A stretch of 64,000 bases of DNA from Streptomyces sp. 549 (lineage in GTDB: Bacteria > Actinomycetota > Actinomycetes > Streptomycetales > Streptomycetaceae): contig NZ_JASKMT010000005.1 in the NCBI RefSeq assembly GCF_030124175.1, positions 1-64,000 of the forward strand, read 5' to 3'. Positions 32,755-42,452 of the stretch are shown one piece after another. Under the pieces are notes generated by a model that saw nothing but the letters and a program-made list of their open reading frames with translations, made no database searches and was not told where the DNA came from. Each line of letters opens with the position of its first letter. Within the stretch, counting starts at the first letter, position 1. The translations under genes and the position numbers were made by a program.

Positions 32755-34128
32755 TCACGCGATGCCGAGCGAGTCCAACGCCCGGCGCTGGGCCGCCGTG
32801 GGGCGGGCCGGCCAGATGACGTAGCAGACGCCGCCGGACCCGCTCCTGATCCTGCCGGAGCCGTCCCGGCGCTTGGTGCGCAGCCAGGTGTTCTCCCACT
32901 CACCGCGCCGGTAGACGCGCCGCACCGCCGCGTTGTCCGGGGAGTTGGGGTCGTTGGCGATGACGTCTCCGTCAGCGGTGAACCCGATGAGCGTCATGAG
33001 GTGCCCGGTGGTGCCGTAGCCGGCGCCGGTCAGTTCGGTGGCGAGGAAGGACTGCGAGGTGACCAGCGGGATGCCGGCCCGCACGAGCCGCTCGGCGTCC
33101 GCCAGTGAGGACAGGCGGGTGACCGTCGCGCGCAGCCCCGGGTAGGTGGCGGCGTAGGCGGTGCTGAACGGCCAGTTGCCGCAGCCCTCATAGGTGTGGT
33201 CGTAGGTCTGGCGGGCCGCGTGGCAGATCTGGGGGTCGTCGTACTCGGGCTTGACCCACGCCAGGTCGGCCGGATCGGGCCGCCGGTCCCAGTACTCGAC
33301 GATCATCTGGGTGGACGTCGGGCTGCACCACGCCTCCCCGCCGTTGTCGTAGCGCGGGTACCGGCCCAGGTGGACGTTCTGCGAGTAGCGCGGCACGTCC
33401 AGTTCGATCGCGCCGCCCCGGCCCGGCCTGGAGGCGGGGACCTCGAAGCGGTCCTCGATGTCGGAGCCGGTGGTGTCGAGCCGGCACACCCGGGGCGACT
33501 CCTCGCTGCCCGGCGCGCGGAGCAGCGTGACCCGCAGGCGGACGGCGGTGAAGCGCTGCTCCCCGGCGCCCGGACCGGTGACCAGGGTGTCGGTGGAGAC
33601 CGAGCTGCGCCCGTCGCTCTGGCCGTCGACGGAGGTCCGGCAGGGCACGTCGTCGCCGTCGCCGGAGGCCCACACGCCCATGGTGAACCACGGTGTGGTG
33701 GTGCCGTCGGTGTAGGTGGCCCGCAGTTCCACCCGGATCCAGGTGCCGGGCGGCGTCCGCGCGTTCCACGAGGTGATCAACTCGCTCGCCGGGGTGCGGA
33801 GGGCGCGGGAGGCGGACGTCCAGGTCGCGTACTCCCAGGTGCTCGTGGCGCCGTCCCGGTGCGGGTCGCGGTACTCGGTGGTTCCTGCGGGCTCGGCCAG
33901 CAGCAGGCCGGGACGCTCCTCCCCGCCGGGCCGCACGCCCTGGGCGGAGCCGTGCTGCCAGTCCTTGGCGGTGTGCCACGAGTGGTGGGTCACCGTGGTG
34001 CCTCCCGGCGTGCGCCGGGGCAGGACGTACGCGCCGGCGGCGGTCGCCACCTGGGGAACCGCGAGCGTCACCGCACCGGCGAGAGCGGCGGTCAGCATAC
34101 TGCGGCGGGTGGTCTCGAAGCTGGGCAT
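32755..34128 (-). CDS. Tat-exported C39-like peptidase
   Basis: A 457-residue exported protein. The N-terminus (TTRRSML, RR at 8-9, then a hydrophobic stretch to about residue 30, ending VATA) is a twin-arginine signal. Residues 45-230 form a beta-rich domain of unknown type. Residues 240-450 match the peptidase_C39_2 fold, with WCSPTSTQM (cysteine), GHLMTLIG (histidine) and NDPNSP (Asn/Asp). Such proteins are papain-fold peptidases or inactive relatives. GAGGGATCAGGCC precedes the ATG at 34128. Single gene. Confidence 0.82.
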   Translation of the reverse strand: MPSFETTRRSMLTAALAGAVTLAVPQVATAAGAYVLPRRTPGGTTVTHHSWHTAKDWQHGSAQGVRPGGEERPGLLLAEPAGTTEYRDPHRDGATSTWEYATWTSASRALRTPASELITSWNARTPPGTWIRVELRATYTDGTTTPWFTMGVWASGDGDDVPCRTSVDGQSDGRSSVSTDTLVTGPGAGEQRFTAVRLRVTLLRAPGSEESPRVCRLDTTGSDIEDRFEVPASRPGRGGAIELDVPRYSQNVHLGRYPRYDNGGEAWCSPTSTQMIVEYWDRRPDPADLAWVKPEYDDPQICHAARQTYDHTYEGCGNWPFSTAYAATYPGLRATVTRLSSLADAERLVRAGIPLVTSQSFLATELTGAGYGTTGHLMTLIGFTADGDVIANDPNSPDNAAVRRVYRRGEWENTWLRTKRRDGSGRIRSGSGGVCYVIWPARPTAAQRRALDSLGIA

Positions 34129-34325
34129 GGCCTGATCCCTCGGTCGGTCCGTCGATGTGCTCGCGTCGGCGCCCGGCACAGGCGAAGATCCCACTATCAC
34201 CTCGCGCGGGCGCCGCGCAGCGGTACCGGGTGCCCGACACGCCGGGAACCAGCGGTCTGGCGCAGCCGGACCGGCCCGGCACGTCCGAGGGCGCCACGGC
34301 CCCGGGGCCGGGCGGGACAGGCCCT

Positions 34326-34331
34326 TAGGCT
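34326..34331 (+). promoter_or_regulatory. Candidate -10 of a leaderless uridine kinase transcript
   Basis: TAGGCT lies 6 bases upstream of the ATG at 34338, and no ribosome site is present. This is the usual arrangement for a leaderless transcript in Streptomyces. Confidence 0.45.
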
Positions 34332-34337
34332 GGCCGG

Positions 34338-34988
34338 ATGCACGAGCCCAACGCCGACCGCCGCCCCCGGCAGCCCGCGCCGGCCGGACTGGCCGAGCTG
34401 GCCGCGGAGCTGCGGACCGCGGAGCCGTCCTGCGGCCCTGTGCGGGTCGTGGCCGTGGACGGCCACGCGGGATCGGGCAAGAGCACCTTCGCGGGGCGAC
34501 TGGCGGCGAAGCTCGGCGGTGCGCCGGTGGTGCGGCTGGACGACCTCGCCAGCCACGACGCGCTGTTCGGCTGGACGGACCGCCTACTCACCCAGGTGCT
34601 CGACCCGCTGTCCCGCGGCGTGGCGGCCCGGTACCGGGTGTACGACTGGCACCTGCGGGCCTTCAGCGGGGAGCGGGTGGCCCACCCGGCCGGGGTGGTG
34701 CTGCTGGAGGGGGTCGGCGCCGGAAGACGGGAGGTGCGCGACCGGTTGGCCCGCGTGCTGTGGATGGACCGGGACGCGGCGGCGTCCTGGACGCGGGGGC
34801 GCCACCGGGACGGCCCGGAGCTTGCCGAATTCTGGGACGAATGGGTTCCCGCCGAACAGCGGCACTTCGCCAGTGACCCCACGCGCCCCCATGCGCATCT
34901 ACTGGTACGGGAGAAATCGCCGGGGTACGAGGTGCTGCTGGGGCCTGCCGGGCGACGCAGCGAAGCCCCCGAACTTGACGGAGAGTGA
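34338..34988 (+). CDS. Uridine kinase-like P-loop kinase
   Basis: A 216-residue nucleoside/metabolite kinase of the uridine kinase-like family. The P-loop is VDGHAGSGKST (about residues 40-50). VRLDDLASHD follows as the substrate-side aspartates, and VLLEGVGAG as the Walker B-like strand. A lid arginine set (WTRGRHRDG) is present. It would phosphorylate a nucleoside such as uridine with ATP or GTP, but members of this clade have untested substrates. It probably starts as a leaderless transcript. A terminator hairpin lies 120 bp downstream. Confidence 0.82.
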   Translation: MHEPNADRRPRQPAPAGLAELAAELRTAEPSCGPVRVVAVDGHAGSGKSTFAGRLAAKLGGAPVVRLDDLASHDALFGWTDRLLTQVLDPLSRGVAARYRVYDWHLRAFSGERVAHPAGVVLLEGVGAGRREVRDRLARVLWMDRDAAASWTRGRHRDGPELAEFWDEWVPAEQRHFASDPTRPHAHLLVREKSPGYEVLLGPAGRRSEAPELDGE

Positions 34989-35434
34989 GCGGACGGTCCC
35001 CCCGGGCGAGCACGGCGCGGCCAACACCCCACCATGAGCAGGTGCTTGACCCGATCCCGGCCAGGTTCTACGTTCTCCCTGCGCGGTCCGTGCAGACCGC
35101 CCTCCAGACGCGAAGCCCCCGGGCGTTCCCCCGTGACCGGGGGCTTCGCTCTGCCTGCGCACCCTCCGGGGACCAGCCCCCACGGGGTGGTCAACCATTC
35201 ACTCTGTGTAGTCGGCGAGTGGTGGCCTGACGCGGGTTCCCGCACGTCACCGGGCAGACGGACACGGCCGGGCGCTCTTCGGTCAGGCGGTGCCGCCGGG
35301 TACGATGCCACTCATCGCGGGGCGCCGGCGGACCCGGTTGCGGGGTGGCGATTCCCCCCGAAGGCACGGCTGTTGCGCCATCAGGGCGGCGTTCCGGCCG
35401 CACAAAGCGGGGGACCACTCGTGGGGGGGATGCC
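34989..35434. other. Intergenic region with terminator and candidate promoter
   Basis: This 446-bp gap holds a 13-bp terminator stem (35110-35122 with 35137-35149) for the uridine kinase gene. Further on, TTCGGT (35278-35283), a 17-bp spacer and TACGAT (35301-35306) make a weak promoter for the AAA+ gene. No gene or tRNA was seen. Confidence 0.5.
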
Positions 35435-37360
35435 ATGGACTTCAGCACGCAGGAGCCCCTGGACGCACGCGCGCACGCACCCGCCGACCTCGCGTGGCTG
35501 CGGGGCGTCGACGCGTACACCGTGGGCAGCTACGCCCAGGCCGAGGACGAGTTCCGCAACGCCACGGGACTGGATCCGGGCATGGCGGACGCCTGGCTGG
35601 GACTGCACGCGCTCCGCGCGGACACCACCACCGCCCTGCTGCGCATGTTCGAGTACCGGGACCGCTTCGGCGAGCAGCGGTCCCGGCACCGCAGGACGCT
35701 CAACTCCTGGTACTGGCTGGGCTGGTGGGTGCAGCCGGTGCTGGAGACCAGCCGCGACCTGCTGCTGGCGCACGCCTCGCACTGGCTCGACGGGCGCCAT
35801 GTCGCCGAACTCGACCGGGCGCTGGCGGGCTGCCCGCCGCCGGAGTCCGACCCGCAGGTCCGGTTCCTGCATGCCTGTCGCGCCTACCTGGCGAAGGACT
35901 GGGAGGGGCTGGTCGCCCACACCGAGCCGCTGGTCGGTGACCACCTGCTCGGCATCGAGGCGGGCCTGTTCGCCGGCATGGCGCGGGTGCGGCTGGAGAT
36001 GTACGGGCAGGCCGAGCCGCTGCTGTCCGCGGCGCTGATGCGCTGCCGCAGCGAGCAGCCGCAGCGCAAGGAGCTGCGGTACTGGCTGGCGCGGGCGCGG
36101 GAGGGCACCGGGCGCAGCGCGGCGGCGCTGCCGCTCTACCGGGCCGTGCACCGGGTCGATCCGGCGTTCATGGACACCGCGGCCCGCCTCACCGCGATCG
36201 CCGAGGGGGACGGCGCCGCGGAGGTTCCGGGCCTCGCGGCGGCCGTCACGCTGGCCGGGCAGGATGCCGTCCGCGACCAGTCGCTGGACACCGATCCGCT
36301 GGCCGCCGACGGCTCGGACGTGCCGGACCCGGCGGCCGACGGCCTTCGGCTGGGCGGCGGGGAGGCGGGCGCGGAGTCAGCGCCGGTGGACGCCGACGGG
36401 GTGCGCGAGCGGTCCGGGCGGCGACCGGGCCAGCCGGCGGCGGACGCCTGGCCGTCCGGGCCCTCGGACTCCGCGCTGCTGACCCGCGCCCTGGACGAAC
36501 TGGAGCGCATGGTCGGGCTGGAGCCGGTGAAGCGGCAGGTGCGGGCGTTGTCCGCCCAGCTGCACATGGCTCGGCTGCGGGCCCAGCAGGGCCTGCCCGT
36601 GCAGCCGCCGAAGCGGCACTTCGTCTTCTCCGGGCCGTCCGGCACAGGCAAGACCACCGTGGCCCGCATCCTCGGCCGGGTGTTCTGCGCGCTGGGCCTG
36701 CTCGGCGGCGAGCATCTGGTCGAGGCGCAGCGGGCCGACCTGGTCGGGGAGTTCATGGGGCAGACGGCCGTCAAGGCCAACGAGCTGATCGACTCGGCGC
36801 TGGGCGGGGTGCTGTTCGTGGACGAGGCGTACAGCCTCTCCAACTCCGGTTACGCGAAGGGCGACGCCTACGGTGACGAGGCTCTGCAGGTGCTGCTGAA
36901 GCGGGCGGAGGACAACCGGGACCGCCTGGTGGTGATCCTGGCCGGCTACCCGGAGGGCATGGACCGGCTGCTGGCCGCCAATCCGGGGCTGGGATCGCGG
37001 TTCACCACCCGCATCGACTTCCCCAGCTACCGCCCGCTGGAGCTGACCGCGATCGGGCAGGTCCTGGCCGCGGAGAACGGCGACAGCTGGGACGAGGAGG
37101 CGCTGGACGAGCTGCGCAGCGTCAGCGGCCACGTGGTCGACCAGGGCTGGATCGACGAGCTGGGCAACGGCCGGTTCCTGCGCACGCTGTACGAGAAGAG
37201 CTGCGCCTACCGGGACCTGCGGTTGTCGGGCTGCGCCGGAGCGCCGTCCAGGGACGACCTGGCGACGCTGCGGCTGCCCGACCTGATGCAGGCGTACGGC
37301 GAGGTGATGTCGGGGCGGGCCCCCGGCGGCGCGAACCGGCGGCAGCCCCCGCCGGGCTGA
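35435..37360 (+). CDS. EccA/CbxX-like AAA+ ATPase with TPR-like N-terminus
   Basis: A 641-residue AAA+ protein. An N-terminal helical-repeat region (about residues 15-275) is TPR-like. A disordered acidic linker (about 285-350) follows, then a CbxX/CfqX-type AAA+ domain (about 350-635). Walker A is GPSGTGKT (400-407) and Walker B is GGVLFVDEAY; both are intact. The layout is that of EccA, the cytosolic ATPase of type VII secretion, but no esx, eccC or other type VII gene is nearby. It may serve as an orphan chaperone. GGGGGGA precedes the ATG. It converges on the PH-domain gene. Confidence 0.88.
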   Translation: MDFSTQEPLDARAHAPADLAWLRGVDAYTVGSYAQAEDEFRNATGLDPGMADAWLGLHALRADTTTALLRMFEYRDRFGEQRSRHRRTLNSWYWLGWWVQPVLETSRDLLLAHASHWLDGRHVAELDRALAGCPPPESDPQVRFLHACRAYLAKDWEGLVAHTEPLVGDHLLGIEAGLFAGMARVRLEMYGQAEPLLSAALMRCRSEQPQRKELRYWLARAREGTGRSAAALPLYRAVHRVDPAFMDTAARLTAIAEGDGAAEVPGLAAAVTLAGQDAVRDQSLDTDPLAADGSDVPDPAADGLRLGGGEAGAESAPVDADGVRERSGRRPGQPAADAWPSGPSDSALLTRALDELERMVGLEPVKRQVRALSAQLHMARLRAQQGLPVQPPKRHFVFSGPSGTGKTTVARILGRVFCALGLLGGEHLVEAQRADLVGEFMGQTAVKANELIDSALGGVLFVDEAYSLSNSGYAKGDAYGDEALQVLLKRAEDNRDRLVVILAGYPEGMDRLLAANPGLGSRFTTRIDFPSYRPLELTAIGQVLAAENGDSWDEEALDELRSVSGHVVDQGWIDELGNGRFLRTLYEKSCAYRDLRLSGCAGAPSRDDLATLRLPDLMQAYGEVMSGRAPGGANRRQPPPG

Positions 37361-37396
37361 GCCGGGGCAGCGGCCCGCGGGCAGGGCCGGCCGGGG

Positions 37397-37855
37397 TCAG
37401 ACGGAGGTGGGGCGGCTGCCGCCGTAGTGCTCGGCGAGGGCCCGCAGCGTCTCGGCGTCCTCGATCGCCTGCCGCTTGTTGACGCCGGGCTGGATGCCCA
37501 TCGCGGGCAGGCTGGTGCCGTCGGACAGGTCCAGCAGCACCCAGGGGTCACCCGAGCGCAGGTTGACCTGGAGGATCTCCGGCCAGTCCAGGCGCCGCCT
37601 GGTGGTGAGGTTGACGACGGTGACGCCGCCCTCCTCGGCCGTCACGTGCGGACGGGCGAGGAGGGCGAGCACCGCGAAGAAGAGCCCGCCGGTGAAGATG
37701 AACGTGATCCGCTCCCCCACGCCGATGCCTTCGAGCAGCAGCGCGATGACGGCGAGCACCGCCCAGATCGCGGCCCCCACCGCGAGCAGGACCACACGGG
37801 TGCGGGTCGGCCGGAAGGTGAGGGGCAGGCTGGGGCGGGGCGCGGCGGGGGGCAC
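37397..37855 (-). CDS. Membrane protein with bacterial PH-like domain
   Basis: A 152-residue protein. Two hydrophobic helices (about residues 20-65) precede a small beta-rich domain (about 70-140) resembling bacterial PH_6-type domains. VTVVNLTTRRRLDWPEILQVNL is the usual core, read in segments. Its function is unknown. It is the last gene of the long minus-strand rib-his cluster, 27 bp after hisG, so it is probably co-transcribed. In Streptomyces this gene commonly follows hisG. Confidence 0.78.
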   Translation of the reverse strand: MPPAAPRPSLPLTFRPTRTRVVLLAVGAAIWAVLAVIALLLEGIGVGERITFIFTGGLFFAVLALLARPHVTAEEGGVTVVNLTTRRRLDWPEILQVNLRSGDPWVLLDLSDGTSLPAMGIQPGVNKRQAIEDAETLRALAEHYGGSRPTSV

Positions 37856-37882
37856 GGGTGCTTCTCCTGGATCGGGTGCGGG

Positions 37883-38731
37883 TCAGATCCGGCAGGCGTG
37901 GATCGTGGTGGTGAGGATGGCGCGCGCACCCATGTCGTAGAGGTCGTCCATGATGCCCTGCGCGTCGGCGGTGGGGACCATCGAGCGCACCGCCACCCAG
38001 CCCTTGTCGTGCAGCGGCGAGACGGTCGGTGACTCCAGGCCGGGGGTCAGCTGCACGGCCTTCTCCACGTGCTCGGCGCGGATGTCGTAGTCCATCATCA
38101 CGTAGCGCCGGGCGACCAGCACGCCGTGCATGCGGCGCAGGAACTGCTGGACCTTGGGGTCGTCGGCCGGGGCGCCGCTGCGTCGCACGACGACCGCCTC
38201 CGACTCCAGGATCGGCTCGCTGATGATCTCCAGGCCGGCGTTGCGCAGCGTGGTGCCGGTCTCCACGACGTCCGCGATGACCTGGGCGACACCGAGCTGG
38301 ATGGCCGTCTCCACCGCGCCGTCCAGACGGACCACGGAGGCCTCGACGCCGTGGTCGGCGAGGTGCTTGGCGACCAGGCCGGAGAAGGACGTGGCGACGG
38401 TCATGCCGCCGAACTCGCCGACGTGGGTGGCCGTTCCGGGCCGGGTGGCGTAGCGGAAGGTGGAGGCGGCGAAGCCGAGCTGGAGGATCTCCTCCGCGTC
38501 GGCGCCGGAGTCCAGCAGCAGGTCCCGGCCTGTGATGCCGATGTCGAGCTTGCCGGAGCCGACGTAGACGGCGATGTCACGCGGACGCAGGAAGAAGAAC
38601 TCCACGTCGTTGACGCTGTCCACCAGGACCAGCTCACGGCGGTCCTTGCGCTGCCGGTAGCCGGCCTCATGGAGCATCGCCGACGCAGGCTCGGAGAGTG
38701 AACCCTTGTTCGGGACGGCGATGCGCAGCAT
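37883..38731 (-). CDS. hisG: ATP phosphoribosyltransferase (long form)
   Basis: A 282-residue enzyme catalysing the first step of histidine synthesis, joining ATP and PRPP. The N-terminal MLRIAVPNKGSLSEP and the GSGKLDIGITGRDLL motif are typical. The PRPP-binding segment VETGTTLRNAGL lies at about 170. The C-terminal ACT-like regulatory domain (about 210-282) marks the long, histidine-inhibited form that does not need HisZ. The ATG at 38731 follows a GGAAG site. It sits 71 bp after hisE in the same cluster. Confidence 0.96.
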   Translation of the reverse strand: MLRIAVPNKGSLSEPASAMLHEAGYRQRKDRRELVLVDSVNDVEFFFLRPRDIAVYVGSGKLDIGITGRDLLLDSGADAEEILQLGFAASTFRYATRPGTATHVGEFGGMTVATSFSGLVAKHLADHGVEASVVRLDGAVETAIQLGVAQVIADVVETGTTLRNAGLEIISEPILESEAVVVRRSGAPADDPKVQQFLRRMHGVLVARRYVMMDYDIRAEHVEKAVQLTPGLESPTVSPLHDKGWVAVRSMVPTADAQGIMDDLYDMGARAILTTTIHACRI

Positions 38732-38802
38732 GGGTGGGGCTTCCTTCACGTGAGGACGGCGGTAACGAGGTGGACGGGTTCCGGGGCGGGTGCCCCGGCG
38801 GA

Positions 38803-39075
38803 TCACAGGTGAGCGTATACGTCGTCGAGGGAGATGCCGCGGGCGACCATCATCACCTGGAGGTGGTACAGCAGCTGGGAGATCTCCTCCGCGGTGCGGT
38901 CGGCGCCTTCGTGCTCGGCGGCCATCCACACCTCGGCTGCCTCCTCGACGACCTTCTTGCCGATGCTGTGGACCCCGGCCGACACCAGTTCCGCGGTGCG
39001 GGAGGTGGCGGGGTCGCCCGTCGCTGCCTTGCGCTGGAGCTCGGCGAAGAGCTCGTCGAATGTCTTGTTCGCCAT
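38803..39075 (-). CDS. hisE: Phosphoribosyl-ATP diphosphatase
   Basis: A 90-residue enzyme of the MazG-like fold that removes pyrophosphate from phosphoribosyl-ATP, the second step of histidine synthesis. The metal-binding [15 protein letters not shown] and [14 protein letters not shown] helices are complete. Length is normal for a free-standing HisE. It lies between ribH and hisG. The upstream site is weak (GGTAAGAACC), suggesting partial dependence on read-through from the rib genes. The gap to ribH is 126 bp, so a separate promoter is possible. Confidence 0.95.
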   Translation of the reverse strand: MANKTFDELFAELQRKAATGDPATSRTAELVSAGVHSIGKKVVEEAAEVWMAAEHEGADRTAEEISQLLYHLQVMMVARGISLDDVYAHL

Positions 39076-39201
39076 GGTGGTTCTTACCCTACGGGGTGTT
39101 CGCCGCGGCGGTGCACGGCGTCCCGGCACTCGGACGGGCGGGGACGCCGCCCACCGCCGCGGCGTGCGGGCGGCGGGTGCGGAGGAGCGGCCGGGGCCGG
39201 G

Positions 39202-39687
39202 TCAGCGCCAGGGCTCGGCGACGGTCCGCAGCACGGTGGCGGTGGCGACGGCCGCGGTGACGGCCTCGTGGCCCTTGTCCTCGCTGGAGCCGGGCAGGCC
39301 GGCCCGGTCCAGGGCCTGCTGCTCGGTGTCGCAGGTGAGCACACCGAAGCCGATCGGCACGCCGGTGTCCACCGAGACCCTGGTCAGCCCCTCGGTGACG
39401 CCCTGGCAGACGTACTCGAAGTGCGGGGTGCCGCCGCGGATGACCACGCCGAGCGCGACGACCGCGTCGTAGCCGCGGTCGGCCAGCACCTTCGCCACCA
39501 CGGGCAGTTCGAAGCTGCCGGGCACGCGCAGCACGGTCGGCTCGTCGATGCCCAGTTCGCCCAGCGCCCGCAGGGCCCCGTTCACCAGGCCGTCCATGAC
39601 GGTGGGGTGCCACTGCGCGGCGATCACCGCGACCCGCAGGTCTCCGCAGTTCTTCACGGTCAGTTCGGGTGCGCCCTTGCCGCTCAA
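39202..39687 (-). CDS. ribH: 6,7-dimethyl-8-ribityllumazine synthase
   Basis: A 161-residue enzyme that condenses the ribitylamino-uracil with dihydroxybutanone phosphate, the penultimate riboflavin step. It assembles into pentamers or capsids. Motifs include [29 protein letters not shown] (catalytic histidine region), and [14 protein letters not shown]. The start is a TTG at 39687 behind GAGGAG, 5 bases upstream. It follows ribBA by 70 bp in the rib cluster. Confidence 0.97.
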   Translation of the reverse strand: MSGKGAPELTVKNCGDLRVAVIAAQWHPTVMDGLVNGALRALGELGIDEPTVLRVPGSFELPVVAKVLADRGYDAVVALGVVIRGGTPHFEYVCQGVTEGLTRVSVDTGVPIGFGVLTCDTEQQALDRAGLPGSSEDKGHEAVTAAVATATVLRTVAEPWR

Positions 39688-39757
39688 CGTTGCTCCTCAT
39701 TCATCGGATGTGCCGGGGTGGATCGGTGATACCCGGGGGGATCGGTGGGGCGGCGGG

Positions 39758-41167
39758 TCACTGACTGCCGCAGGCGGAGGCGTGAGCGTCCTCCAGCCAG
39801 GGCAGTTCGTGGCCCATGCGGTCCCGCTTGGTGCGCAGGTAGCGCAGGTTGTGCTCGCCGGCCAGCACCGGCATCGGCTCCCGGCCGTTGACGCGCAGCC
39901 CGTGCAGCAGCAGGGCGTCGGTCTTCTCCGGGTTGTTGGTCATCAGCCGCAGCGAGCGCACGCCGAGGTCGGCGAGCATCTGCGCGCCGGCGGCGTAGTC
40001 GCGCGCGTCGGCGGGCAGACCCAGCTCCAGGTTGGCGTCGAGGGTGTCCCGGCCGCGCTCCTGGAGTTCGTAGGCGCGCAGCTTCGACAGCAGGCCGATG
40101 CCGCGTCCCTCGTGGCCGCGGAGGTAGACGACAACACCGCGGCCCTCCGCCTGGACGCGCGCGAGAGCGGTCTGCAGCTGCGGGCCGCAGTCGCAGCGCT
40201 GGGAGCCGAAGATGTCACCGGTGAGGCATTCGGAATGCACCCGAACGAGTACGTCCTCACCGTCGGAGAGGTCACCCGCGACCAGCGCGACGTGCTCCAC
40301 ACCGTCGGTCTCGGAGCGGTAGCCGTACGCCCGGAACTCACCGTGGGCGGTGGGCAGCCGCGTCTCGGCCTCGCGGTGCACGGTGGGCAGCCGGTGGGCG
40401 GGCGCCACCACTGCCGGCGGCTCGGCGGTGGCCGGATGCCGGGAGCCGGCCTGCCCGGCTCCGGTGGCCTCGGGCTGCTCCGGGGCCTGGGGCTGCTCGG
40501 TGGCCCGGCGGTGCGCGGCGAGGTCCTCGATGGAGATGATCGCCAGCCCGTGCTTGCGGGCGAACGGGACCAGCTCGGGCAGCCGCATCATGGTGCCGTC
40601 CTCGGCGGCGATCTCCACGATGGCCGCTGCGGGGCGCAGCCCGGCGAGGCGGGCCAGGTCGACACCGGCCTCGGTGTGGCCGGGCCGGGCGAGCACGCCG
40701 CCCGGGCGGGCCCGCAGCGGGAAGACGTGACCGGGCCGCACGAAGTCGCCCGCGGTGTACCGCGGGTCGGCGAGCATGCGGATGGTCGTCGCACGGTCGG
40801 CGGCGGAGATGCCGGTGGTCACGCCGTGCTCGGCGGACGCGTCGACCGACACCGTGAACGCGGTGCCCATGGACTCGGTGTTGCTGGCCACCATCTGCGG
40901 GAGGTCGAGCCGGTCGAGGACGTCGCCCTCCATCGGGACGCACACCAGGCCGCGGCACTCGGTCATCATGAACGCCACGATCTCGGGCGTGACCTTCTCG
41001 GCGGCGATCACGAGGTCGCCCTCGTTCTCCCGGTCCTCGTCGTCGACGACCACCACCGGGCGGCCGGCGGCGATCTCGGCCAGCGCGTACCCGATCGGGT
41101 CGAGCGTGAGGTCGGTGAGGTCACCGGCGGTGTGCGGCGCTCCGTACCAGTTGCTCAGCGCGGTCAT
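39758..41167 (-). CDS. ribBA: Bifunctional DHBP synthase / GTP cyclohydrolase II
   Basis: A 469-residue two-domain enzyme. Residues 15-225 form the dihydroxybutanone phosphate synthase ([10 protein letters not shown] metal site; THxG-type later residues). A Pro/Ala-rich linker follows at about 225-270. Residues 280-460 form GTP cyclohydrolase II, with the zinc cysteines of [17 protein letters not shown] (read in two parts) and RGHEGRGIG. Together they make both riboflavin precursors. AAGGAGCCACCTC precedes the ATG, which overlaps the transporter stop by four bases. It is under the FMN riboswitch upstream of ribD. Confidence 0.96.
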   Translation of the reverse strand: MTALSNWYGAPHTAGDLTDLTLDPIGYALAEIAAGRPVVVVDDEDRENEGDLVIAAEKVTPEIVAFMMTECRGLVCVPMEGDVLDRLDLPQMVASNTESMGTAFTVSVDASAEHGVTTGISAADRATTIRMLADPRYTAGDFVRPGHVFPLRARPGGVLARPGHTEAGVDLARLAGLRPAAAIVEIAAEDGTMMRLPELVPFARKHGLAIISIEDLAAHRRATEQPQAPEQPEATGAGQAGSRHPATAEPPAVVAPAHRLPTVHREAETRLPTAHGEFRAYGYRSETDGVEHVALVAGDLSDGEDVLVRVHSECLTGDIFGSQRCDCGPQLQTALARVQAEGRGVVVYLRGHEGRGIGLLSKLRAYELQERGRDTLDANLELGLPADARDYAAGAQMLADLGVRSLRLMTNNPEKTDALLLHGLRVNGREPMPVLAGEHNLRYLRTKRDRMGHELPWLEDAHASACGSQ

Positions 41168-41835
41168 GAGGTGGCTCCTTCCATGTGCCGGGGCTGCCCG
41201 GGAAGCGGTGCGGCGGTGTCACGGGAGCGGAGCCACCAGGCCCGCATGCCCCACAGCACCAGCACGAGGTAGACGAGGTAGACCAGACCCGAGAAGGCGA
41301 GGCCGCTGGCGAAGGCGAGGGGGACGCCGACCAGGTCCACCAGCAGCCAGGCGAACCAGAACTCCACGAGTCCCTTGGCCTGCGCGACCATGGCCGCGAG
41401 GGTGCCGATGAAGATGTAGGCGTCCGGCCACGGGTTCCACGACAGCTGCGGCACCGCGGTGAACAGCGCGCCCACCGCGGCGGTGCCGGCCGCCGTGCCG
41501 GCGACCAGCCAGAGGCGTTCGCGCCAGGTGGCGAAGCGGATGGCGATCGAGCCGTCCTGGGCCTGCCGCCGCCCGTTCTGCCACTGCCGCCAGCCCCACA
41601 GCGCCACGGTGATCACCAGCAGCTGCTTGCCGACGCCGCCGCCGAGCTCGGCGGACGCGTAGGCGGCGACCAGGACCAGGCCGGACAGCACCTGCGCGGG
41701 CCAGGTCCACAGCGAGCGCCGCCATCCCAGGGCCAGTGCCAGCAGGCCCAGCAGGTTGCCGGTCATGTCGGACCAGATGACGGGCTGGCCCAGCACCTCG
41801 AAGGCGGCGCCGTTCAGCCAGTCGAAGAGGCTCAC
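41164..41835 (-). CDS. PnuC-family transporter, probably riboflavin (PnuX-like)
   Basis: A 223-residue membrane protein with seven or so helices and the PnuC-family core ([33 protein letters not shown]). PnuC proteins import vitamin precursors. Because this gene overlaps ribE and ribBA by four bases on each side within an FMN-riboswitch operon, riboflavin import (PnuX function) is more likely than nicotinamide riboside import. This is inference from context. Both overlaps are ATGA, indicating translational coupling. Confidence 0.82.
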   Translation of the reverse strand: MSLFDWLNGAAFEVLGQPVIWSDMTGNLLGLLALALGWRRSLWTWPAQVLSGLVLVAAYASAELGGGVGKQLLVITVALWGWRQWQNGRRQAQDGSIAIRFATWRERLWLVAGTAAGTAAVGALFTAVPQLSWNPWPDAYIFIGTLAAMVAQAKGLVEFWFAWLLVDLVGVPLAFASGLAFSGLVYLVYLVLVLWGMRAWWLRSRDTAAPLPGQPRHMEGATS

Positions 41836-42452
41836 CGCGGCTGCTCCGTCCCGGCCGGGCGCACGCCCGCGTCGAGCAGCCGCTCCACGTACTTGGCGAG
41901 CACGTCGACCTCCAGGTTCACCGGGTCGCCGACCTGCTTGGTGCCGAGGGTGGTGAGGTCGAGCGTGGTCGGGATCAGGCTGACCGTGAACCGGTCCCGG
42001 CCCGCGTCGACGACGGTGAGGCTGACGCCGTCGATGGTGACGGAACCCTTCGCGACGAGGTAGCGGGACAGCTCCGGCGGCAGCGACACCTCGACGATCT
42101 CCCAGTGCTCACCGGGGGTGCGCGCGGTGATGGTGCCGGTGCCGTCCACGTGGCCCTGCACGAGGTGCCCGCCGAGCCGGCCGCCGAGCGCCATGGGCCG
42201 CTCCAGGTTGACCCGGGAGCCCTCGGTGAGCGCGCCGAGGCTGGAGCGCTTGAGGGTCTCCGCCATGACGTCGGCCGTGAACTCGCCGTCCCCGCAGGTG
42301 ACGACGGTCAGGCAGACGCCGTTGACCGCGATGGAGTCGCCGTGCCGGGCCCCCTCGGTGACGAGCGGGCCGCGCAGGCGCAGGCGGCTGGAGTCGCCGA
42401 GGTCCTCGACCGCGGTGACCTCGCCCAGCTCTTCGACGATTCCGGTGAACAC
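41832..42452 (-). CDS. ribE: Riboflavin synthase alpha chain
   Basis: A 206-residue riboflavin synthase, which dismutates two lumazines to riboflavin. It shows the family's internal duplication: MFTGIVEELG opens the first barrel (1-95) and VQGHVDGTGTI opens the second (about 96-190). NGVCLTV and DGVSLTVVD are the repeated ligand segments. The GTG start abuts the ribD stop with no gap, and its own stop overlaps the transporter start by four bases. Confidence 0.97.
   Translation of the reverse strand: MFTGIVEELGEVTAVEDLGDSSRLRLRGPLVTEGARHGDSIAVNGVCLTVVTCGDGEFTADVMAETLKRSSLGALTEGSRVNLERPMALGGRLGGHLVQGHVDGTGTITARTPGEHWEIVEVSLPPELSRYLVAKGSVTIDGVSLTVVDAGRDRFTVSLIPTTLDLTTLGTKQVGDPVNLEVDVLAKYVERLLDAGVRPAGTEQPR

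Noticed and set aside
35010..35150. Possible tRNA near 35110
   Set aside because: The stem is a simple terminator hairpin; no cloverleaf, anticodon arm or TTCGA loop could be drawn.
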